NCBI GenBank assembly: GCA_948465625.1
Contig: CAOJXM010000092.1
Span: forward strand, 1 to 5,174
Direction: 5' to 3'
Origin: an uncultured Clostridium sp.
GTDB lineage: Bacteria; Bacillota; Clostridia; TANB77; CAG-508
Length of the DNA stretch: 5,174 nucleotides
Shown here piece after piece: positions 1-4,887 of this stretch. The translations under genes were made by a program, and so were the position numbers. Position 1 is the first letter of the stretch. Each line of letters starts with the position of its first letter. The notes under the pieces are model-generated. The model did no database searches and had not been told where the DNA came from. It saw only the letters and a list, made by a program, of their open reading frames with translations.

Positions 1-445
1 AAATTTTCTTTTTCTTTCTTTCCTTTTTACTGATGATTGGTACATTTTCTGTATCTGCTGGTGCATATAGTTTTACCATTATCATGCCAAATAACCAAGT
101 TGCGAAAATCACGCCATAATGTACAAAACTATTTTCTATGATTAAGTATTGGCTTGCATATACATTTCCGAAATAAAATACCATAGTTCCTACAATACAA
201 CCAATGTGAGTTTTTAAATGAAATCCCCCTGATACTACCCTATATGGCATCATCACTAGAAATCCAATTAAAAACCATTTAAAAATTCCTAACAAATATG
301 CTGCTATTAAAAATACAAAAGTTTTAGGAATTTCTCCTATTATGATATGTATTCCATAATCTATGATTTCTGCCCTTTCTTCATCAATGTCTGGCATTTC
401 TTTCTTAATCTTATTGGTTAAGATTTCACATATTTTATCTACCAT
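1..445 (-). CDS. agrB: AgrB-like accessory gene regulator peptidase, 3' end cut by window edge
   Basis: This is an integral-membrane cysteine endopeptidase. In the known family it cleaves the AgrD propeptide at its C-terminal side and helps form the thiolactone or lactone of the autoinducing peptide used for quorum sensing. The visible 148 codons start at ATG 445 with GAGG 9 nt upstream. Residues 72-83 read VSGGFHLKTHIGC, giving the family signature GGxH-x6-C, with His76 and Cys83 matching the spacing and approximate position of the S. aureus catalytic pair (His77/Cys84). Hydrophobic segments lie near residues 43-68, 82-104 and 111-125. They are followed by YAPADTENVPI (127-137), the conserved post-membrane motif, and a lysine/arginine-rich stretch (140-147). 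Family members are usually about 190-210 residues, so roughly the last quarter is missing. agrD normally follows agrB and would lie beyond the left edge. Family identification is firm from the motifs; the peptide and its receptor are unknown. Confidence 0.9.
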   Translation of the reverse strand, partial: MVDKICEILTNKIKKEMPDIDEERAEIIDYGIHIIIGEIPKTFVFLIAAYLLGIFKWFLIGFLVMMPYRVVSGGFHLKTHIGCIVGTMVFYFGNVYASQYLIIENSFVHYGVIFATWLFGMIMVKLYAPADTENVPIISKKERKKKKI

Positions 446-559
446 ATCTTCTTGCCTCTTTCTACATTTTGTTATTGGTATTTTATAGAATTTTTTGTCG
501 GCTTTTCTATTTTTTATGTGTTTCTTGTTTTAATCGATATCTATTTGTCTGTTTTTCGT

Positions 560-588
560 TTTATATAACATTTTCTTTGTTTCGTAAA
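560..588 (-). promoter_or_regulatory. Candidate sigma-A promoter of agrB
   Basis: On the minus strand a TTTACG box (588-583) is separated by 17 nt from TATAAA (565-560), which would put the start near 553 and give an untranslated leader of about 108 nt before agrB. The -10 is a 5/6 match and the -35 a 4/6 match. In such AT-rich DNA chance matches are common, so the placement right after the upstream terminator is the main support. No short ORF resembling AgrD is found in the leader. Confidence 0.4.
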
Positions 589-611
589 GTTTTCATAATG
601 TGTTTTGCATA

Positions 612-654
612 ATAAGCAAAAAGAGTAGCATACTTTACTACTCTTTTTGCTTAT
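612..654. terminator. Perfect 17-bp hairpin, terminator of the rluA unit
   Basis: Arms 612-628 and 638-654 are exact reverse complements (17 bp) around a 9-nt loop (629-637). The lower stem pairs an A5 run with a T5 run, so on the minus strand the arm ends CTCTTTTTGCTTATT. This is the usual form of an A/T-tract intrinsic terminator that can work in both directions. It lies 18 nt past the rluA stop and before the agrB promoter candidate. It therefore probably separates the housekeeping unit from the agr locus. Confidence 0.8.
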
Positions 655-672
655 CTTTTCATATTCTTTCTC

Positions 673-1365
673 TTATCCTTCCATTTCTATTGCCTCTAAT
701 ATCTGCCAACTCCCAACTTTTTGTGGCATATCATAAAATGTCATACTCTCTTTTGTAATGGGATGTTGTATGGTCAATGCATATGCCCACAAACATATCT
801 GTTTTCCTCTTCCTCTTGTTCCATACTTTTGGTCAGCATAGATACTATGGTTTCTACTTGCTAATTGTACTCGTATTTGATGATGCCTTCCTGTATGTAA
901 ATTAATTTTTAAAACCGATAAATTTAAAGTTTCCTCATATTTTATTACTTCATAATCTAATTTTGCAAATTTTGCATTTTTCGTGTCTGGTGTTACTACC
1001 TTACTTAAATTGTTCCTCTCATTTTTTAGTAAATAATCTTCTAATACAGCACAATGACTTTCCATTTTACCATCTACAATGGTAAGATACTGCTTTTTTA
1101 ATGCTTTTTGTCTCACTTGTTCACTTAATCTGGAAGCTGCCTTTGAAGTTTTAGCAAACACCATTACTCCGCCAACTGGTCTATCTAACCTATGAATTAA
1201 ACCTAAATATACGTCCCCTGGCTTGTTATATTTCTCTTTTAGATATGCTTTTATCATGGTTAACATATCAACATCATTTGTTTTATCTGCTTGTGATGGA
1301 ATGTTTGGCTTTTTTTCCACCACAATGATATGATTGTCTTCAAATATTACTTTTAACTCTTCCAC
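673..1365 (-). CDS. RluA-family RNA pseudouridine synthase
   Basis: The enzyme isomerises uridine to pseudouridine in structured RNA; members of this family act on 23S rRNA or tRNA in the cytoplasm. In the 230-residue form, GLIHRLDRPVGG (55-66) carries the catalytic Asp61. KKQYLTIVDG (90-99), the LHTGRHHQIRVQLA block (156-169), DQKYG (178-182) and LWAYALTIQHP (192-202) are the other conserved family blocks. There is no N-terminal S4 domain: the catalytic domain starts almost at once, as in the short stand-alone members. I chose GTG 1365 because it overlaps the last base of the upstream methyltransferase stop (TAGTG) and sits 7 nt after AGGTGGG. The in-frame GTG at 1377, four codons upstream, has no ribosome-binding site. 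The gene is last in its operon and is followed by a strong terminator. The exact target uridine cannot be read from the sequence, so no symbol is given. Confidence 0.9.
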   Translation of the reverse strand: MEELKVIFEDNHIIVVEKKPNIPSQADKTNDVDMLTMIKAYLKEKYNKPGDVYLGLIHRLDRPVGGVMVFAKTSKAASRLSEQVRQKALKKQYLTIVDGKMESHCAVLEDYLLKNERNNLSKVVTPDTKNAKFAKLDYEVIKYEETLNLSVLKINLHTGRHHQIRVQLASRNHSIYADQKYGTRGRGKQICLWAYALTIQHPITKESMTFYDMPQKVGSWQILEAIEMEG

Positions 1366-2222
1366 TATTTTTCCCACCTACCATAAATTCCACAAGGTAA
1401 CACTAAATTTGAATTTTTCATTGGTAACCCAATTTCTCCTGCTTCAAATCTGCCTTTTTTGTTAATGTTTAACCTTAAAATATTTTCTAATACTTTAGCA
1501 GAAATGCCTGTAGTATAGGAATTAATTAAAAAGAACAATGGATTGTTTGATAATACTTTGACACATAAGTTTACTAAATCATACAAATTTTCCTCAAATT
1601 GCCATACTTCTCCATTGGTTCCTCTACCATAAGATGGTGGGTCCATAATAATGGCATCGTACTGATTTCCTCTTTTTATTTCTCGATTTACAAATTTTAT
1701 TACATCATCTACAATATAGCGAACCGGCCTTTTCTCTAGTCCAGAAGCTGCCACATTTTCTTTTGCCCATGCTACCATTCCTTTGGAACTATCTACATGG
1801 CATACACTTGCCCCAGCATAAGCACAAGCAACGGTTGCTCCTCCTGTATAGGCAAACAAGTTTAATACTTTTATTTCTCTCTTTTCTTGTTTAATTTTAG
1901 ATATCATCCAGTCCCAATTTACTGCTTGCTCTGGAAATAAACCAGTATGTTTAAATCCCATTGGCTTAATATTAAAAGTTAATTCTTTATATTTCACTTG
2001 CCAAGAAGTTGGTACCTTTTTATTATATTCCCAACTACCTCCTCCTGTTTTACTTCGCTTGTATCTAGCATTTATGGTTTTCCACAAATGTGGATAACTT
2101 TTTTCTTTCCATATAATTTGTGGGTCTGGTCTTACTAAAATTACGCTTTTCCATCTTTCTAATTTTTCTCCATTTGCCATATCTAATATTTCATAATCTT
2201 CCCAATCTTTTGCAATGTTCAT
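1365..2222 (-). CDS. Class I SAM-dependent methyltransferase, RlmI-like (COG1092 group)
   Basis: This is a 285-residue Rossmann-fold methyltransferase that probably acts on RNA. The N-terminal part (1-85) is a small substrate-binding region. GFKHTGLFPEQAVNWDWM (89-106) is typical of this group. Motif I is NLFAYTGGATVACAYAGA (121-138), and Asp144 in HVDSS is the expected ribose-binding acid. VDDVIKF (171-177) contains the adenine-side acid, and DPPSYGRG (194-201) is the catalytic motif IV. The RlmI m5C enzymes have a cysteine in an FSCSG block near the next strand; here the matching segment is LINSYTTG (232-239) without cysteine. An m5C reaction is therefore doubtful, and DPPS recalls N-methyltransferases. 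There is no PUA domain. ATG 2222 is 2 nt after the ispH stop and 6 nt after AAGGGG within ispH, so the genes are co-transcribed and probably coupled. Fold assignment is firm; the substrate is unknown. Confidence 0.85.
   Translation of the reverse strand: MNIAKDWEDYEILDMANGEKLERWKSVILVRPDPQIIWKEKSYPHLWKTINARYKRSKTGGGSWEYNKKVPTSWQVKYKELTFNIKPMGFKHTGLFPEQAVNWDWMISKIKQEKREIKVLNLFAYTGGATVACAYAGASVCHVDSSKGMVAWAKENVAASGLEKRPVRYIVDDVIKFVNREIKRGNQYDAIIMDPPSYGRGTNGEVWQFEENLYDLVNLCVKVLSNNPLFFLINSYTTGISAKVLENILRLNINKKGRFEAGEIGLPMKNSNLVLPCGIYGRWEK
1373..1379 (-). promoter_or_regulatory. Ribosome binding site that decides the start of the pseudouridine synthase
   Basis: AGGTGGG lies inside the last codons of the methyltransferase, 7 nt before GTG 1365. 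The longer GTG start at 1377 falls inside this site and has no site of its own. Overlap of stop and start (TAGTG) suggests translational coupling. Confidence 0.65.
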
Positions 2223-2224
2223 AT

Positions 2225-3085
2225 TTATCCCCTTCTTAAAATATCCATTATCTCATCTATACTCTCTTTTGAAGTGGAAGCACCTGCCATCACTCCTATT
2301 TTTACAAATCTTCTTACATAATTCATATATAAATCTTCTGATGTTTCTACATGCATCGCATTTCCACACCAACTTAAAGCAATTTCATATAATTTGATGG
2401 TATTGGAACTATTTTTCCCACCTATAATTACCATTAATTCTGATTGTCTTGCTATTTCTTTGGTTTCTTCTTGTCTTAATTTTGTGGCATCACAAATGGT
2501 ATTGTTTACTTCCATTTTAATGGTATAATCTATTTTTCTCTCTAACAAATCGATAAATTGCTCAAACTTTTCTAGTGAAAATGTGGTTTGGCAAAGAATG
2601 GCTACTTGTTTTAAACCACTTTTTTCTATTTTTTGTACAATCTCTTCTATTTCTTCTTTTTCTTGTAAGATACTGGAGTTTTCTCCACAAAAGCTAATGG
2701 TTCCTATATTTTCTGGATGGTCTGCTTGTCCCATTAAGATAATATAGTATCCGCTTCTGGCATATTCTTCTGCCATTTTATGCAATCTTAATACCTTACC
2801 ACAGGTTAAATCGATTAGTTGTATTTGATGTTTTTGTGCATACTCATATATTTCTTTTGGCACCCCATGGGCACGAAGAATCACTTTGGCACCTTTTGGT
2901 GCTTCCTCAATTTTTTCTATTGGTTGCATTCCTTTTTCTTTTAATTGATTCACAACTTGCTTATTGTGTACTAATTCACCTAGACAATATACCTTTTCCC
3001 CTTTTTCTAATTCTTGTTTTGCTCTTTTTACTGTGTTTTCTACTCCTGGGCAAAACCCTGCCATTTTTCCCAATACTATTTCCAT
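2225..3085 (-). CDS. ispH: 4-hydroxy-3-methylbut-2-enyl diphosphate reductase (IspH/LytB)
   Basis: This is the last enzyme of the MEP pathway: a cytosolic [4Fe-4S] protein that reduces HMBPP to isopentenyl and dimethylallyl diphosphate. The 286 residues match the usual stand-alone length, and there is no fused S1/RpsA part as seen in some clostridia. The three cluster cysteines are Cys12 (GFCPGV), Cys95 (LTCGKV) and Cys198 (NTICDATKLRQ). Substrate residues are His40 (LVHN), His73 (RAHGV), and His123 and Glu125 (DHPE, the proton relay). Others are Thr167/168 (CQTT), Ser226-Ser227-Asn228 (GGKNSSNT) and Ser270 (AGASTS). Most homologues have TCP after the second cysteine; glycine stands there in this protein. 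ATG 3085 follows AGAAGGAG at 5 nt, an excellent site. Upstream is a 59-residue membrane protein 27 nt away, and downstream a methyltransferase 2 nt away. Confidence 0.96.
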   Translation of the reverse strand: MEIVLGKMAGFCPGVENTVKRAKQELEKGEKVYCLGELVHNKQVVNQLKEKGMQPIEKIEEAPKGAKVILRAHGVPKEIYEYAQKHQIQLIDLTCGKVLRLHKMAEEYARSGYYIILMGQADHPENIGTISFCGENSSILQEKEEIEEIVQKIEKSGLKQVAILCQTTFSLEKFEQFIDLLERKIDYTIKMEVNNTICDATKLRQEETKEIARQSELMVIIGGKNSSNTIKLYEIALSWCGNAMHVETSEDLYMNYVRRFVKIGVMAGASTSKESIDEIMDILRRG

Positions 3086-3112
3086 TCTTACTCCTTCTAT
3101 ATTACCTTATTC

Positions 3113-3292
3113 CTACATTTTAGATAGAATACTAAAAAAATTAAAAATCAAAACAAAATTCACCATTGAAAATGCAATTCCTAATGCAATTAATAAAAAG
3201 ATAAATCGCTTCCTTTCTTGTACCCCTATTTTTTGCTTGTCCTCATTTTTTATATACTTTATCGTATATAGTTCATCTTTTGCATATTCCAT
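3113..3292 (-). CDS. Small single-pass membrane protein of unknown function (59 aa)
   Basis: I do not recognise this family. ATG 3292 lies 7 nt after a GGGGG ribosome-binding site (AGGGGGT), and the frame ends at TAG 3115-3113. Residues 1-29 are hydrophilic and charged (MEYAKDELYTIKYIKNEDK, then a KRF-ending basic patch ERKRF at 26-30). Residues 31-55 are continuous hydrophobic sequence, enough for one membrane helix, and the protein ends SKM. The basic patch before the helix predicts a cytoplasmic N-terminus. It has no cleavable signal peptide: the long charged N-terminus makes it an anchored protein. It is the first gene of the ispH unit, with 27 nt between its stop and the ispH start. A run of seven T on the coding strand (3133-3139) lies near the end of the helix; one T fewer would give a 65-residue product ending inside the ispH ribosome-binding site. 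Confidence 0.7.
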   Translation of the reverse strand: MEYAKDELYTIKYIKNEDKQKIGVQERKRFIFLLIALGIAFSMVNFVLIFNFFSILSKM

Positions 3293-3349
3293 AATATTAC
3301 CCCCTATATATTTGTTATATTAATATATATTCTGGGAGTTTTATAAATA

Positions 3350-3396
3350 TGTCAACTTTTACTATTATTTTATAATAATAATATTCCTCTTTTCAA
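3350..3396 (-). promoter_or_regulatory. Promoter candidates for the small membrane protein-ispH unit
   Basis: The best-spaced candidate on the minus strand is TTGAAA (3396-3391), 16 nt, TATAAA (3374-3369); both boxes match the sigma-A consensus at 5 of 6, and the leader would be about 70 nt. A second possible site is a perfect TTGACA box at 3355-3350, but no good -10 box stands at 16-18 nt from it (TATATA occurs at 20 nt). Either could drive the four-gene unit, since no other promoter-sized gap exists inside it. Confidence 0.45.
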
Positions 3397-3413
3397 CTGA
3401 TTTTTACTGATTT
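3396..3413. repeat. 8-bp direct repeat at 10-bp spacing next to the -35 box
   Basis: ACTGATTT occurs at 3396-3403 and again at 3406-3413, one helical turn apart. On the minus strand this reads AAATCAGT twice, immediately upstream of and touching the TTGAAA -35 box. Tandem sites one turn apart at the -35 are how OmpR-type response regulators commonly bind; that link is inference only. Confidence 0.5.
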
Positions 3414-3822
3414 CTACTTTTTCCAATACTTTTTTGTATGTATTCTGCATATTCTCAGCATTTTTTTCTTTTGCTAGCTGATTAGATTGCTTCTAGCAAA
3501 AAAAGCATTTTACTAAAATTATAAATAACAAAAAACAAATCCTGTCGCTTTATGCCGAATAAACACGAACGATTTTTCTTTACTTTTCTCTCTTTTTGTG
3601 GTTTAATAAAATTGTTAAAATCAATACATATTTGACAATCTACACAGCTTTTGTTTTGTACATAATTTAGAATATTTTTGTTACAATTTTGAAATTCAAA
3701 TTTTTTATTCCACTAAAAATCCAAAAAAATTTTAGTACACATTAACATAGAAAGGAGGTTTTATTTTATTAAATATGTATGTTTTAACAAATGTTTCTAA
3801 CTATTTTTATTAAATTTACCAA
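3414..3822. other. Intergenic stretch without a supported gene
   Basis: This is the long spacer between the fic terminator and the promoter of the ispH unit. Apart from the inverted repeat at 3469-3501 it holds a short G+C-richer patch (3541-3571) with CGAA at 3556 and 3566. There is also a TTGACA box on the plus strand (3632-3637) without a well-spaced -10, the small palindrome TTTGAAATTCAAA (3688-3700), and an orphan AAAGGAGG (3751-3758) on the plus strand. The longest plausible reading frames are 12-27 codons, none with a properly spaced ribosome-binding site. I see no RNA gene or riboswitch that I recognise. Confidence 0.6.
3469..3501. repeat. Inverted repeat (9-bp stem, 15-nt loop) of unknown role
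   Basis: TTTTGCTAG at 3469-3477 is the exact reverse complement of CTAGCAAAA at 3493-3501. On either strand the 3' arm is followed by A-rich, not T-rich, sequence, so this is not an obvious intrinsic terminator. It could be an operator, an RNA hairpin in a longer leader, or chance in AT-rich DNA. Confidence 0.4.
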
Positions 3823-3861
3823 AAGACCTAAACAAGAACTTACTGTTCCTATTTAGGTCTT
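3823..3861. terminator. Hairpin terminator of the uvrC-fic unit, likely bidirectional
   Basis: A 10-bp stem (3823-3832 with 3852-3861) is extended by an inner 4-bp stem (GAAC 3836-3839 with GTTC 3845-3848) across a 3x3 internal loop, closing on a 5-nt loop. On the minus strand the last arm ends AGGTCTTTTGG, 22 nt past the fic stop; on the plus strand it is followed by ACTTTTTCTTG. It ends transcription of fic and would also stop any plus-strand transcript coming from 3750. Confidence 0.7.
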
Positions 3862-3863
3862 AC

Positions 3864-3882
3864 TTTTTCTTGTGTAGTTTCT
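3864..3882. repeat. Displaced copy of the fic linker minisatellite, just past the fic stop
   Basis: These 19 bp are identical and in the same orientation to 4055-4073, the boundary between the TTQE repeats and the winged-helix part of the fic gene. The copy begins directly after the tandem stops TGA-TAG of fic, sharing part of the TAG. The two copies are 191 bp apart, the span that holds the winged-helix coding part. Confidence 0.8.
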
Positions 3883-3883
3883 A

Positions 3884-4870
3884 TCATCTTTTTACTATCT
3901 TCCATATACCATTCTTAGTCGAACCAACTCTAGTAATTATTCCGTCTTCTTTTAATTGTTTCATATGATAGGATACTCCATCCCTTGTTAAATTAAGGGA
4001 TTTAGCCATTTCTAATTGTGTAATACTCGGATTTTTCTTTATTAAACTTATTATTTTTTCTTGTGTAGTTTCTTGTGTAGTTTCTTGTGTAGTCTCTTGT
4101 TGCTCTACACTCATTCTCTCCACAGCTTCCTCAATAATTTGCAACATAAACTCTATAAATTCTGTTGAATTACCAGCATTATTGCAATTTTGAATCACAT
4201 TATAGTATCCTTCCTGATGTTTTCTAATTATACTCTCTATTGGAATATATTTGAATACCTCTTTCCATTGAGCCAGTATTGCAGTTTGCCAAAGTCTTGC
4301 AGTTCGTCCATTCCCATCTGAAAAAGGATGTATAAATAAAAATTCATAATGGAAAATAGAAGATAATATAAGTGGATTAACCTTTTCTTTTACTTGATTC
4401 ATCCAATTAAATAAATTCTCCATAAGGGATGGAACCATTTCGTGAGGAGGAGCCATAAAAATTGGTATATTTCCATCGTATACTGCTTCACCGTGATTTC
4501 TAAAGTTTCCACAATCATCTTCTATTGCAAAAGTTAATATTCCCTGTATTTTCTTTAAATCTTCAACTGAATATGGATTTATCTTTCCTATTTCTTCATA
4601 GGCTTTATAAGCATTCTTAACTTCTTGTATATCCTTGTGTTCTCCTATTACTGTTTTTCCATTGATTACTGCTTCAACCTGAAATAACGATAATTGATTA
4701 TTTTCAATTGCCAAAGAAGAATGGATGGATTTAATTCTGGTTTTTCTTCTTAATTCTGGATACCTATTTAAACTCTCAAAATAGTTTGTTTTCCCAATTT
4801 TCTCCATTATTTCTGTTGCTAGATTTAACATTTTGTCCGTTATCCTATATGGTGGTTTTCTTTCTTCCAT
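3884..4870 (-). CDS. Fic-domain protein (probable AMP transferase) with C-terminal winged helix
   Basis: Fic enzymes transfer AMP, or another nucleotide-derived group, to hydroxyl side chains of target proteins. The motif HPFSDGNGRTAR (181-192) is intact, with His181 as base, Asp185 for metal, and the GNGR phosphate loop. The substrate flap is the stretch from Tyr131 to Met150, including IFMAPP (137-142). SLAIEN (52-57) fits the class II inhibitory motif (S/T)xxxE(G/N) placed before the Fic core; Glu56 would pair with Arg192 and hold the enzyme inactive until activated. Residues 259-271 are three TTQE units. Residues 272-328 form a winged helix: NPSITQLEMAKSLNLTRDGV is the helix-turn-helix, then a basic wing (VGSTKNGIW). 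At 328 residues it is complete. ATG 4870 follows AAGGAG at 7 nt, and the gene is 17 nt downstream of uvrC, so they share a transcript. No antitoxin gene is adjacent, in line with a self-inhibited form. Target unknown. Confidence 0.92.
   Translation of the reverse strand: MEERKPPYRITDKMLNLATEIMEKIGKTNYFESLNRYPELRRKTRIKSIHSSLAIENNQLSLFQVEAVINGKTVIGEHKDIQEVKNAYKAYEEIGKINPYSVEDLKKIQGILTFAIEDDCGNFRNHGEAVYDGNIPIFMAPPHEMVPSLMENLFNWMNQVKEKVNPLILSSIFHYEFLFIHPFSDGNGRTARLWQTAILAQWKEVFKYIPIESIIRKHQEGYYNVIQNCNNAGNSTEFIEFMLQIIEEAVERMSVEQQETTQETTQETTQEKIISLIKKNPSITQLEMAKSLNLTRDGVSYHMKQLKEDGIITRVGSTKNGIWKIVKR
4058..4099 (-). repeat. 12-bp tandem repeat (3.5 copies) inside the fic gene
   Basis: The unit CAAGAAACTACA on the coding strand is repeated at 4099-4088 (one base different), 4087-4076 and 4075-4064, with half a unit at 4063-4058. 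It encodes QETT repeats that link the Fic core to the winged helix. Because the unit is a multiple of 3, copy-number change would lengthen or shorten the linker without breaking the frame. Confidence 0.9.
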
Positions 4871-4887
4871 TTTTAATCTCCTTCCTA

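Noticed and set aside
446..611. Search for an AgrD peptide upstream of agrB
   Set aside because: Only frames of 5-13 codons occur, none with the amphipathic start, core cysteine and acidic tail of AgrD.
2215..2397. Plus-strand 60-codon frame opposite ispH
   Set aside because: It is antisense to the fully conserved C-terminal part of ispH, has no ribosome-binding site, and its leucine/phenylalanine/histidine-rich composition is that of a reversed AT-rich gene.
2836..3323. Two overlapping plus-strand frames (95 and 119 codons) opposite ispH and the small membrane protein
   Set aside because: Both run antisense to conserved ispH motifs and lack start signals; low-complexity hydrophobic composition marks them as shadows.
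3566..3579. Possible LexA-type SOS box (CGAAC-N4-TTTCT)
   Set aside because: Only one half-site is complete, it lies about 275 bases from the nearest downstream gene start, and it is on the wrong side of fic to control uvrC-fic.
3552..3635. Plus-strand 27-codon frame beginning ATG CCG AAT
   Set aside because: No ribosome-binding site, no recognisable protein features, and the length is expected by chance.
3712..3736. Inverted repeat ACTAAAA...TTTTAGT
   Set aside because: A 7-bp stem of almost only A/T in very AT-rich sequence; no T-tract or conserved context to separate it from chance.
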